Below, piece by piece: positions 27,780 through 35,600 of a stretch of DNA of 64,000 bases. How positions within the stretch are numbered: the stretch's first letter is position 1; the number at the start of each line of letters is the position of its first letter. The DNA comes from Alcanivoracaceae bacterium (GTDB taxonomy: Bacteria; Pseudomonadota; Gammaproteobacteria; Pseudomonadales; Alcanivoracaceae): assembly GCA_029210325.1 (NCBI GenBank), contig JARGPU010000001.1:1312126-1376125 (forward strand). Direction: 5' to 3'. A model generated the notes under the pieces. The model worked only from the letters and a program-made list of their open reading frames with translations. It ran no database searches and was not told where the DNA came from. The position numbers and the translations under genes were made by a program.

Positions 27780-28528
27780 CGATGCCCAAACAGAATTCGA
27801 GACAGGATCAGGGTCAGGCCGATACTGGCCATGATCAGGGTTTGCAGGCCTGCTTCCGTTTCCAGTAGCAGCACGGGCAGTTGCCCGCTAGCGGTGGCGA
27901 ATGCGCCGAACAACAGGGACATACCGGAACAGAGAAACAACAGGTCCAGGCGCCGCTCACGGCGCATTCCTTTGGTAAGGCCGTGGAGCGCGTCCAGTAC
28001 TTCCTCTTGAAGCAAGCGCTGCCGGCCGAGCTCGTCAGCAATAAGTTCAACTCGGTCAGACACCTGTTCCAATCTGTTAAACCAGCGAGGGTCTTCGCGG
28101 CGCAGCAGGACTACCAGGTCTTCCAGTCGCAGATGGTTATCGACCCAACTGCGCAGCGCACCCCAGAGGTCAAACTCTGCCATGGCGGCAAGTAGTTGGC
28201 CCAGCTGCGGCTCATTCCCGGTTATCCGGATATGTTCGTCATCCGCTGCAATGGCGCCCGGCGCGATCAGCCAGTGCAGCAGGGCGCCAAGGTTGGCACG
28301 AATGCGGATGTCTACAGAGCCCTCATAATCATGCAGGATCTCGATGCCATCTTCGGCGAGCAGCATATAAATGCTGGTAGCAGGCTTCTCCAGACGGATG
28401 CGCACCACGGTGCCGTGCAGTGCAGTGAGGCGGGCGGCAGACTGACTTTCCAGAGCAATCGCTTGGTTGAGCACTGTCTCCAGTGTTCCCAGCGCAAGAA
28501 GGCGAGTCAGGGATTGTTGTTGTTCCAT
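27770..28528 (-). CDS. SCP2-domain membrane protein (UbiJ-like N-terminus)
   Basis: 252 aa. Residues about 10-120 form an SCP2-like lipid-binding domain similar in layout to UbiJ (ETVLNQAIALESQSAARL, then a strand-rich part and IRITGNEPQLGQLLAAMAEF). A helical segment follows at about 130-195, then two hydrophobic helices at the C-terminus (about 195-247). E. coli UbiJ (about 200 aa) lacks such helices and is encoded with ubiE and ubiB, which are not here. I infer a membrane-anchored lipid-binding protein. A true ubiquinone role is possible but not supported by context. Confidence 0.7.
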   Translation of the reverse strand: MEQQQSLTRLLALGTLETVLNQAIALESQSAARLTALHGTVVRIRLEKPATSIYMLLAEDGIEILHDYEGSVDIRIRANLGALLHWLIAPGAIAADDEHIRITGNEPQLGQLLAAMAEFDLWGALRSWVDNHLRLEDLVVLLRREDPRWFNRLEQVSDRVELIADELGRQRLLQEEVLDALHGLTKGMRRERRLDLLFLCSGMSLLFGAFATASGQLPVLLLETEAGLQTLIMASIGLTLILSRILFGHRYS

Positions 28529-28806
28529 GCCGTCGCGAGGCCTGTGAAAGTTAAAGTAATGATGACCATTCTACACACCATGGACGTACCGGACAGGACA
28601 AAAATCCGGACTCGGTTGGCTCAACCAACCACCATATCGTCCTGATTGGCCGCGAAAAAAGTGCTCCGGTGACTTACGCTGGGCGGGCATGTGGCTATAC
28701 TAGGCGCTTGCTTCGGCTTGCCTGGATGCTTGGGCGGCACGGATGTGACGTCGCATTACTAGTTGGAGGGAATGGTATCCCTTCGCTTGGGGAGAATTTT
28801 TTTTTC
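28529..28806. other. Intergenic region between SCP2 gene and DUF445 gene
   Basis: The two genes diverge, so both promoters should lie here. A TATACT hexamer at 28696-28701 could be a -10 for DUF445, but its -35 is poor. A dyad GGTTGG-N5-CCAACC sits at 28614-28630. The stretch just before the DUF445 ATG is nine consecutive T after a GGGGAG site, an unusually long spacer. Confidence 0.4.
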
Positions 28807-30027
28807 ATGTTTGAAGCCCTGCTATCCCACCCGGACTTCTGGAAATACGTCAGCATCCCTGTTGCTTCGGGCCTTATTGGTTGGGGAACTAACTGGCTCG
28901 CCGTGCAGATGACGTTTTGGCCAAAAGAGTTCATCGGCATCAAGCCCTTTCTTGGCTGGCAGGGGATCATTCCAGCCAAGGCCGAGAAAATGGGCCGTAT
29001 CGTGGTGGAAAAGACCCTCGAAAAATTGGGGTCCATCGATGAGTTTTTCCGTCAGATGGAGCCTGAGAAGATTGCCGCCCACTTGACTCGCAGTACTCAG
29101 GACCGGATCGAAGAATACACTGACGAAGTCATGCTGGAGCGCAATGGTGTGCTTTGGGAAAACCTGCCTCTGATGGTTCGCAAGCGTGTCTATAACCGCG
29201 CGCGCCGGGCTATCCCTGATGTTATGGACAATCTGATTGATGATATCAGCCGTAACATTGAGGATTTGGTCGACATCAAGCACATGGTGGTGACCCAGCT
29301 TACCGAGGACAAGGATTTGCTGATTCGCGTGTTCCGCGAGGTCGGTGAGCCAGAGTTCCGTTTTGTGGTCAACTCGGGCTTTTACTTTGGTTTTCTGTTT
29401 GGTCTTTTGCAGATTCCGGTATTTGTCCTGTTGCCGGAAAACTGGGTGTTGCCAGTGTTTGGTTTCATGGTCGGTATCGCCACCAACTGGGTTGCATTGA
29501 ACGTTATTTTCCGGCCCTTAAACCCGGTGAAGATGGGGCCATTTCGTGTTCAGGGCCTGTTTTTGAGGCGTCAGAAAGATGTCGCAGAGCAGTTCGCCCG
29601 CATCAGTACCACCGAGATGATTACCCTGCGCAATATGATGCATCAGGTGATCAATGGGCCGCGTGGTGATCGCACCAGGATGCTGATCAAAAAGCATTTA
29701 CGCCCTCTGCTTGAGGGCGGCGTAGTACGCACCGCGGCGCAGCTTACGGTGGGGCCGGGTGGCTATGCGGACCTGAAAAGGGCAATTGAAGAAAAGGCTG
29801 TGGACCTGTCCATGTATCCGTTTGAGGACCCTGTCTTTAACCGTGAGCGTGGCGCCATTGTTGAAAAAGTCATCAGTGAGAGAATGCAGGCCTTGTCCTC
29901 AGAGGAGTTTCAGGACCTGCTCAGGCCAGCTTTTCAGGAAGACGAGTGGATTCTGATCATCGTTGGTGGCGTGTTGGGCGCCATGGCAGGCATGTTCCAG
30001 CTGCTGGTTGTATTTGGAGTCAGCTAG
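28807..30027 (+). CDS. DUF445-family membrane protein
   Basis: 406 aa from the ATG at 28807, the best match to the family N-terminus; the open frame extends 46 codons upstream. Hydrophobic segments lie at about 10-35, in the centre (FYFGFLFGLLQIPVFVLLP and the next helix) and at the C-terminus (LIIVGGVLGAMAGMFQLLVV). The segment GWGTNWLAVQMTFWP recurs later as GIATNWVALNVIFRP, an internal repeat typical of DUF445 proteins. The function of the family is not established. The next gene starts at the base after its stop. Confidence 0.85.
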   Translation: MFEALLSHPDFWKYVSIPVASGLIGWGTNWLAVQMTFWPKEFIGIKPFLGWQGIIPAKAEKMGRIVVEKTLEKLGSIDEFFRQMEPEKIAAHLTRSTQDRIEEYTDEVMLERNGVLWENLPLMVRKRVYNRARRAIPDVMDNLIDDISRNIEDLVDIKHMVVTQLTEDKDLLIRVFREVGEPEFRFVVNSGFYFGFLFGLLQIPVFVLLPENWVLPVFGFMVGIATNWVALNVIFRPLNPVKMGPFRVQGLFLRRQKDVAEQFARISTTEMITLRNMMHQVINGPRGDRTRMLIKKHLRPLLEGGVVRTAAQLTVGPGGYADLKRAIEEKAVDLSMYPFEDPVFNRERGAIVEKVISERMQALSSEEFQDLLRPAFQEDEWILIIVGGVLGAMAGMFQLLVVFGVS

Positions 30028-30345
30028 GTGGTCATTACGCTGTCGGCCATGCAGGTGTTTGGGTTGTTGCTTGCCGCTGCCGGAGTGTCCTCGGCGATTA
30101 CCTTGCTGGTGATGCACCTCGCCTTTCGTTTCCACATCGGCCCGGAAATTGAACGCAAGGTCGATGTTCGCCTCAAGGAAGGGGCCGCTCGTCTGGAGGA
30201 AAACCTGCGTCAGCGTCTTGTCGAGACCCTGCTCGGCAAGTCGGATGTGATTCGTGATCGCGCTAGAGATCTTGCGAAAACTGGTATTAGCCTACTGTCC
30301 GGCCGTCGATCAATGCGCGACTACGACGATGAAGGCGATTTCTGA
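30028..30345 (+). CDS. Small single-helix membrane protein, paralogue of 27444-27779
   Basis: 105 aa, GTG start directly after the DUF445 stop, with GGAG 8 nt upstream inside that gene. One membrane helix (about 8-31) is followed by a charged helical tail. It shares spacing and several tail residues with the protein at 27444-27779. Co-transcription with DUF445 suggests a joint role at the inner membrane. Confidence 0.75.
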   Translation: MVITLSAMQVFGLLLAAAGVSSAITLLVMHLAFRFHIGPEIERKVDVRLKEGAARLEENLRQRLVETLLGKSDVIRDRARDLAKTGISLLSGRRSMRDYDDEGDF

Positions 30346-30392
30346 TCGGCCGGCGTCTCTCCGTTCTTGCCATTCCTGCTAATGTTTCAGTC

Positions 30393-30409
30393 TTCTGACA
30401 GATTGTCAG
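30393..30409. promoter_or_regulatory. Operator-like dyad upstream of the phasin gene
   Basis: TCTGACA-GAT-TGTCAGA is a perfect 7-bp inverted repeat about 130 bp before the phasin start. No T tract follows, so it looks more like a protein-binding site than a terminator. The binding factor is unknown. Confidence 0.35.
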
Positions 30410-30536
30410 ACACTATTTCCGATTTATCCCTATAGTTCGCGCCTACAATTGGCTCGTTCGCGCTGATTCTATTGTTTCACTTTCTGGCATTTGCCATTGC
30501 TGTATTGGCTTGTGGAACTGGTAACGGAGTATGTCG

Positions 30537-30977
30537 ATGTCTGACCGCAAGCAGAGTAAAGAAGTGCAAGACAAGTCGCAGTCACCGAAGGGAAATGGTG
30601 ACGGTGCGCTTGATCTGCGCAAATACACCCATCAGATCTGGCTTGCCGGTCTGGGGGCGTTCGCCCGTGCAGAAGAAGAGGGTAGCAAGCTGTTCGATAC
30701 CCTGGTCGATGTGGGCAAAGACCTTGAGTCAAAGACCCGGGATATTTCCGAGACCCGAGTTGAAGAGATCAAGGAGCGGGTACGTAGTCGTACCGGCGAA
30801 ACCATGGGCAAGATGGAAAAGGCCTTTGACGAGCGTTTGAATAAGGCTCTGTCGAAGCTTGGCATTCCCAACAAGCGTGAGGTTGAGGCGCTGCAGAAGC
30901 GTGTTCAAGAGCTCACAGCAGCTCTTGATGAGCGGTCGTCTAGCGATGCGCCAGACGGTGGCAAGAAGGGCAAATAA
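30537..30977 (+). CDS. Phasin-family (polyhydroxyalkanoate granule-associated) protein
   Basis: 146 aa from the second ATG (30537), because GGAG lies 7 nt before it but only 1 nt before the first ATG. It has the phasin signature IWLAGLGAFARAEEEGSKLF (about 32-51), a long amphipathic helix and a charged C-terminal coiled-coil (KREVEALQKRVQELTAALDE). Such proteins coat PHA granules or act as general helical surface proteins. The PHA synthase genes are not in this window. Two terminators follow. Confidence 0.88.
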   Translation: MSDRKQSKEVQDKSQSPKGNGDGALDLRKYTHQIWLAGLGAFARAEEEGSKLFDTLVDVGKDLESKTRDISETRVEEIKERVRSRTGETMGKMEKAFDERLNKALSKLGIPNKREVEALQKRVQELTAALDERSSSDAPDGGKKGK

Positions 30978-30989
30978 GGTTTGTAGTGC

Positions 30990-31016
30990 ACACCGCAACC
31001 CCTTGTGGTGTTTTTT
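30990..31016 (+). terminator. First terminator of the phasin gene
   Basis: ACACCGCAA-CCCC-TTGTGGTGT (9 bp with one G-U in RNA) followed by TTTTT, 12 bp after the stop. Confidence 0.8.
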
Positions 31017-31017
31017 G

Positions 31018-31050
31018 ACGGGACCCATCCTCTGGGGCCCGTTTTTTTTT
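31018..31050 (+). terminator. Second terminator of the phasin gene
   Basis: ACGGG-A-CCC pairs with GGG-G-CCCGT and is followed by nine T, directly behind the first terminator. Confidence 0.75.
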
Positions 31051-31206
31051 GCCCTGACAGGGTGCTTTTTACCGCTTTCGGGTGCCTTTTTTCGGGGCAT
31101 ACCGATATTTTTCTGCACAGGCTGGCGTAACTGCCTGTGGGGGCAAAGCTTTTTCCTTAAAGTCCCGCTTTTTTGTGATTTTTTTACTGCAACTAATTGT
31201 TTTTTA

Positions 31207-31227
31207 TGACCTTTAACATAAAGGTCA
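31207..31227. repeat. 21-bp palindrome in an AT-rich stretch
   Basis: TGACCTTTA-ACA-TAAAGGTCA, 9-bp perfect arms around 3 nt, followed by seven A. It could bind a dimeric regulator or form a small hairpin. No gene starts nearby. Confidence 0.6.
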
Positions 31228-31288
31228 AAAAAACGTCAAATTGATAACAACGACCGTTTCATGCCGGTTCCACGCCTTTGTCAGAGCG

Positions 31289-31323
31289 TTTTGCACAGAG
31301 TTTTCCACAGTTTTTGTGGACAA
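31289..31323. other. Cluster of three DnaA-box-like 9-mers
   Basis: TTTTGCACA (31289-31297), TTTTCCACA (31301-31309) and, inverted, TGTGGACAA (31315-31323) each differ from the DnaA box TTATNCACA by one base. Confidence 0.5.
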
Positions 31324-31389
31324 TGACGGCGCCACTGGTCAGCAAATAGCCCGAAGCGGAATAATCGAGTGCCGATGAATCATACTTAT

Positions 31390-31426
31390 CTGATAGAGCT
31401 ATATCAGGTTAGCTGTATGACCTGAT
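31390..31426. repeat. Two overlapping inverted repeats
   Basis: CTGATA-N6-TATCAG (31390-31407) overlaps ATCAGGT-N10-ACCTGAT (31403-31426). Both sets of arms are perfect. The arrangement is operator-like but no gene starts just beyond it. Confidence 0.5.
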
Positions 31427-31543
31427 TTCTTCGTAAGGTTATACAGGTAACTATTTGATTCTTTACTTTGCACTGAAAGTGGGCTGTTGCTACGAGCTCC
31501 GGCCGCGCAGATCTATTCTGTCCTGTGTCAGGCAGGCGTGGAA

Positions 31544-31564
31544 CTTTCCACAGAGTTATCCACA
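31544..31564 (+). other. Perfect DnaA box with a weaker neighbour
   Basis: TTATCCACA at 31556-31564 is an exact consensus box. CTTTCCACA at 31544-31552 is a two-mismatch box in the same orientation, 12 bp before it. Confidence 0.55.
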
Positions 31565-31569
31565 ACAAA

Positions 31570-31597
31570 AAAGGCCAGACATTGCTGTCTGGCCTTT
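31570..31597 (-). terminator. Terminator of atuH
   Basis: AAAGGCCAGACA-TTGC-TGTCTGGCCTTT is a perfect 12-bp stem. On the minus strand it is followed by a T-rich tract (TTTGTTGTGG), 22 bp after the atuH stop. Confidence 0.8.
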
Positions 31598-31619
31598 CCG
31601 TGCAGCAGAGTTTGCGCGG

Positions 31620-33452
31620 TTAGAAGCGGAACTGGCCTCCATCAATACCTTCTTGCAGCTCAGCTGTTAGTAGCTGGTAGCAGCTCTCGCCTGGCAGCAT
31701 GACGTAAACAGGATTGTCCTGCTGGGCCAGATCGTACTTCTGTTCCTTGAGCTTGTTTTTCTGGTGTTTGAAGGTACCCGTGGTTTCCATCTCTTCCGTG
31801 TTGATACGGATAAACACGGGAGCAGCATAGGCGGGTATCTCGTGTTTCAGGTACTCGCACAGGCCCTTGAAGTTGAACTGGCTGTGGTCACCGTCCAGAC
31901 GCACCTGAGCCATGCCTGCACGGCCATTGGTATTGGGAATCTCAACCCCGTACACCACGGTTTCAACTATACCTTCGAAGCCGTCCATGATCTGCTCGAC
32001 TTCGGTGGTCGACACGTTCTCACCTTTCCAGCGGAAGGTATCACCCAAACGGTCAACAAACTGAGCATGCTTGAAACCAATATCACGCATCATGTCGCCG
32101 GTATTGAAGTAGGAGTCTCCCTTCTTAAATACATTGCGCAGTACGGATTTCTCAGTTTTTTCCGGGTCTGTGTAGCCGTCAAACGGAGTCTTGTCGCTGA
32201 TTTCACCCACCAGCAGTCCTGCTTCACCTTTGTTGACCTTGATCATGAAGCCATCTGGCCCACGTACTGGTTCCTCGCGCTCCTTATCGTATTTGACGAT
32301 GGCGTAGGATACTGGCGAGAAGCCGACGGTGTTGTCGAAGTTAAAAATGTTTGTGAAGGCGACGTTACCCTCTGAGGAGGCGTAAAGCTCAACCACCCGC
32401 TCGATGCCAAAGCGTGCCTTGAAGCCCTTCCAGATGCCCGGGCGAAGGCCATTGCCCACGATGACATGAACCTTGTTGTCCCGGTCATTGGGCTTGGCGG
32501 GTTGCTCGTTCAGGTAACGACACAGCTCGCCGACGTATGCGAAGGCGGTGCAGTCGTTTTTGCGGATATCCTCCCAGAAGCGACTGGCAGAAAACTTCCG
32601 CGCCAGCACCAGACCAGCACCGGCTGCGATTGCCGAGCCCCAACCGATGACCATGCCAGTGGCGTGGTAGAACGGCAGAGTGCAATACATGCGGTCGTGC
32701 TTTTGCAGGCGTACTGCAGAAAAACCGAATCCACCGTAGGCTTTCTGCCAACGGCCATGGTTGAACACTACCGCTTTCGGCAGGCCGGTGGTGCCCGATG
32801 TATAGATATAGAACAATGGGTCACGCAGATATATTTTGCTGGCGGACTCCGGATTTTCGCTGCTGCAATCACGAACCAGCTCAGCCAGGTTCAGGTAGCC
32901 ATTTGGTACGGTGCCGGGATTGTCGAGAGTGTCCTGATCGGCAAAGCAATAAAAGCGGTCCGCGGGCAGCTCAAGATGCTCACGCACCTCTTCGATGGCT
33001 TCAACCAGTTCCGCCCCCACAATAGCCGCTTTGGGTTCAACCAGATTGACGCTATGGGTGAGTACTTTGCCGCGCTGGGAGGTATTAATCAGGGCGGAGA
33101 CAGCACCGATCTTGGCCAGGCCAACTACAGTGCCAAGGAGCTCGGTGCGGTTTTCCATGTCGACCGCTACCACATCACCCTTCTTCAGGCCGATGGAGGA
33201 AAAGTAGTCTGCGATGCGGTTGGCCCAGGCGTTGAATTGGGTATAGGTCAGCTGGGTGTCATTGTGAATAACCGCGACCCCATTGGGGTTCATTTCTGTA
33301 GCACGCTGAATAGCCAGGCCGAGGCCCAGTGGCATGGTTTTGTCGGTCAGCTTAGCCATTTTCGAGCCTTTGACGATGCCGGGCAGGTTAGCCAGCAGCA
33401 TAGGCATTCTTGAAAGTAGCTTGGGCAACGAGATGACGTCGGCGTTGCTCAT
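31620..33452 (-). CDS. atuH: Very-long-chain-type acyl-CoA synthetase (AtuH-like)
   Basis: 610 aa from the ATG at 33452, with CGGAGA upstream; the frame stays open 44 codons further but without a ribosome site. It belongs to the AMP-forming ligases of the FATP/very-long-chain type: AMP-binding YIYTSGTTGLPKAVVFNH, YASSEGN, and YFNTGDMMRD. In Pseudomonas aeruginosa the last gene of the atu cluster encodes a ligase of this type, so it probably activates citronellate or related acyclic terpene acids to CoA esters. A 170-bp gap with a hairpin separates it from atuF. A general fatty-acid role cannot be excluded. Confidence 0.82.
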   Translation of the reverse strand: MSNADVISLPKLLSRMPMLLANLPGIVKGSKMAKLTDKTMPLGLGLAIQRATEMNPNGVAVIHNDTQLTYTQFNAWANRIADYFSSIGLKKGDVVAVDMENRTELLGTVVGLAKIGAVSALINTSQRGKVLTHSVNLVEPKAAIVGAELVEAIEEVREHLELPADRFYCFADQDTLDNPGTVPNGYLNLAELVRDCSSENPESASKIYLRDPLFYIYTSGTTGLPKAVVFNHGRWQKAYGGFGFSAVRLQKHDRMYCTLPFYHATGMVIGWGSAIAAGAGLVLARKFSASRFWEDIRKNDCTAFAYVGELCRYLNEQPAKPNDRDNKVHVIVGNGLRPGIWKGFKARFGIERVVELYASSEGNVAFTNIFNFDNTVGFSPVSYAIVKYDKEREEPVRGPDGFMIKVNKGEAGLLVGEISDKTPFDGYTDPEKTEKSVLRNVFKKGDSYFNTGDMMRDIGFKHAQFVDRLGDTFRWKGENVSTTEVEQIMDGFEGIVETVVYGVEIPNTNGRAGMAQVRLDGDHSQFNFKGLCEYLKHEIPAYAAPVFIRINTEEMETTGTFKHQKNKLKEQKYDLAQQDNPVYVMLPGESCYQLLTAELQEGIDGGQFRF

Positions 33453-33568
33453 GGGATCTCCGTCTCGTGTTGATCGAAATATTATCGGTCGCTCTGTTGC
33501 GGCCCGACTATGGGTCGGTACAGGCACAGGGTCCGGGCAGAGTGCGGCATGGGGGCCGCAGTAAAACA

Positions 33569-33593
33569 GGTGCGGCCGTACCATAACCGCACC
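33569..33593 (-). terminator. Hairpin between atuF and atuH
   Basis: GGTGCGG-N11-CCGCACC, followed on the minus strand by TGTTTTA, 30 bp after the atuF stop. It could be a weak terminator or attenuator lowering atuH expression. Confidence 0.4.
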
Positions 33594-33622
33594 ACACCCG
33601 GGCTGGCAAGCGAGTCAGGGTG

Positions 33623-35569
33623 TTAGTGCTCCACGGTCAACAGGATTTGTTTACCTTTGACCTGATCGCCCGCCTTGACGCCAACTGAGGACACCACACC
33701 ATCGGCGCTGGCCCTCAGGCTGTGCTCCATTTTCATTGCCTCCATCACTACCAGTACTTCACCTCGGCTGACCTGTTGGCCCGGCTCACATCTGACCGTG
33801 ATGACCGCGCCATCCATGGGTGCCTTGAGCTGGCCTGAGCCGGGGCCCTGGACCGCTGATACCGGCAAGTGGGTCAGGTCGGTAAAGGCATGTGCCTGGC
33901 CGTGATCGTCCAGCCATAGTTGATGACCGGTGCGTAGCAGGGAAATGTGGCGACGTATGCCATTCACGCTAAGCTCGGCCCGCTGACTGCCGACGGAGTG
34001 CAGGTTCAGGGTGTATTGCTGATCACCAACCAGTGCTATTAGCTGCTGCTCGTGACGCTGCAGCATGACAGTTTGACGGTCTTCGCCAGCACCCAGAATA
34101 ACAGGCTGAGCGCCATGATCACTGCTATGCCATGCATTAACTGAAGCATACTGATGACTGCTTAGCAGTGCCGCTGCGATGGCATACAGGGCGTGGCTGG
34201 CCTGTGGTGCGGCCATGCTTGGGTCGTCGCCGAAATCACTGTCGAGGAATGCGGTGGTAGCACCCCCGGCGACAAATACCGGATGGCGCAAAATGGCCGC
34301 GAGAAAACGGCGGTTATCCTGAAGGCCAAACAGCACCGTATCTTCAATCGCACGGATCAGACGGCGGCGCGCATCTTCGCGGCTATCGCCGTAGGCGATG
34401 ATTTTGGCCAGCATCGGATCGTAGTGGCTGCCAATGCTAAAGCCCTCTTGCAGGCCGTGGTCAATCCGTACTCCGTCGCCTTCAGCAGGGGTCCAGGACA
34501 GTACAGGGCCGGTCTGCGGCATAAAGTTCTGGCTTGGCTCCTCGGCGTACAAGCGCACCTCAATGGCATGGCCATTCAGTTGTACCTGCTTCTGGGTTAG
34601 CGGCAGGGCCTCACCGCGGGCGACCCGAATTTGCCAGGCGACCAGATCGAGACCAGTGACAAGCTCGGTGACCGGGTGCTCGACCTGCAGGCGGGTATTC
34701 ATTTCGAGGAAGTAGAAGCTGCCGTCCTCGGCGAGCAGAAACTCAACAGTGCCGGCGCCCACGTATTGACAGGATTTGGCGGCGTTGACGGCAGCTGCGC
34801 CCATCTCTGCGCGTAGCTCAGGGCTGACCGCAGGGGAGGGAGCTTCTTCTACCACCTTCTGATGGCGTCGCTGTACCGAGCAATCGCGCTCACCTAAATG
34901 AATAACATTGCCGTGCTGGTCACCAAAGACTTGAATCTCCACATGGCGCGGCCGCATGACTGCTCGCTCCAGAATCAGCTCGTCGCTGCCGAATGCGCTC
35001 TTTGCTTCCGCACGTGCTGAGCGCAACTGCTCAGCCACCTCTGACATGTCGGTGACCACACGCATACCGCGTCCACCACCACCGGCACTGGCCTTGATCA
35101 TTAACGGTAGGCCAATACGCGTTGCTTCCTGGATCAGTGTGGCATCAGTCTGCTCGGCGCCCTCATAGCCGGGAATGCACGGCACGCCGGCTTCCTGCAT
35201 GGCGATTTTGGACAGCCGCTTCGAGCCCATCAGGTGAATGGCGTTTACCGGAGGGCCAATAAAGGTGATTCCCGCAGCTTCACAGGCTTCGGCAAACGCC
35301 GAGTTCTCTGACAGGAAACCATAGCCAGGGTGCACAGCGTCGGCACCGGTCTGCCGCGCAGCGGCAAGAATGGCATCGGCATTCAGATAAGACTGACTGA
35401 CCGTGGCAGGGCCAATGCAGATGGCTTCGTCAGCCAAGGCAACATGACGGGCATCGCTGTCAGCTTCTGAATAGACGGCCACGGTACGATAGCCCATGGA
35501 GTGCGCAGTGCGGATCACCCGGCAGGCAATTTCGCCACGGTTGGCGATCAGGATTTTTTCAAAAGCCAT
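33623..35569 (-). CDS. atuF: Geranyl-CoA carboxylase, biotin-containing alpha subunit
   Basis: 648 aa from the ATG at 35569, with CGGAG upstream. Domains in order: biotin carboxylase N-domain (KILIANRGEIACRVIRTA), ATP-grasp (IKASAGGGGRGMRVV), the C-domain and a C-terminal biotinyl domain with the biotin lysine in VVMEAMKMEHSL. It carboxylates biotin with ATP and bicarbonate for the partner AtuC. Cis-geranyl-CoA is the expected substrate because the gene sits in an atu cluster; a leucine-pathway methylcrotonyl-CoA carboxylase would look similar, but liu-type neighbours such as HMG-CoA lyase are missing. Confidence 0.88.
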   Translation of the reverse strand: MAFEKILIANRGEIACRVIRTAHSMGYRTVAVYSEADSDARHVALADEAICIGPATVSQSYLNADAILAAARQTGADAVHPGYGFLSENSAFAEACEAAGITFIGPPVNAIHLMGSKRLSKIAMQEAGVPCIPGYEGAEQTDATLIQEATRIGLPLMIKASAGGGGRGMRVVTDMSEVAEQLRSARAEAKSAFGSDELILERAVMRPRHVEIQVFGDQHGNVIHLGERDCSVQRRHQKVVEEAPSPAVSPELRAEMGAAAVNAAKSCQYVGAGTVEFLLAEDGSFYFLEMNTRLQVEHPVTELVTGLDLVAWQIRVARGEALPLTQKQVQLNGHAIEVRLYAEEPSQNFMPQTGPVLSWTPAEGDGVRIDHGLQEGFSIGSHYDPMLAKIIAYGDSREDARRRLIRAIEDTVLFGLQDNRRFLAAILRHPVFVAGGATTAFLDSDFGDDPSMAAPQASHALYAIAAALLSSHQYASVNAWHSSDHGAQPVILGAGEDRQTVMLQRHEQQLIALVGDQQYTLNLHSVGSQRAELSVNGIRRHISLLRTGHQLWLDDHGQAHAFTDLTHLPVSAVQGPGSGQLKAPMDGAVITVRCEPGQQVSRGEVLVVMEAMKMEHSLRASADGVVSSVGVKAGDQVKGKQILLTVEH

Positions 35570-35600
35570 GACGGGCTCCGGTAAAAGTTTTATCGGAAAA

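Larger units (their letters stand above)
30978..31619. other. 640-bp gene-free region between converging genes
   Basis: It lies between the 3' ends of the phasin gene and atuH. It holds two terminators for the phasin gene, an AT-rich stretch (about 31140-31260), a 21-bp palindrome, five DnaA-box-like 9-mers, two nested inverted repeats and the atuH terminator. No convincing ORF is present. Confidence 0.8.

Noticed and set aside
31050..31619. A chromosome dimer-resolution (dif) site or replication terminus in the convergent region.
   Set aside because: No sequence resembling the gammaproteobacterial dif consensus (two XerC/D arms around a 6-bp centre) was found.
31455..31670. A 71-aa plus-strand frame near the atuH terminator.
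   Set aside because: It lacks a ribosome site, runs through the DnaA boxes and the terminator hairpin, and ends inside atuH on the other strand.
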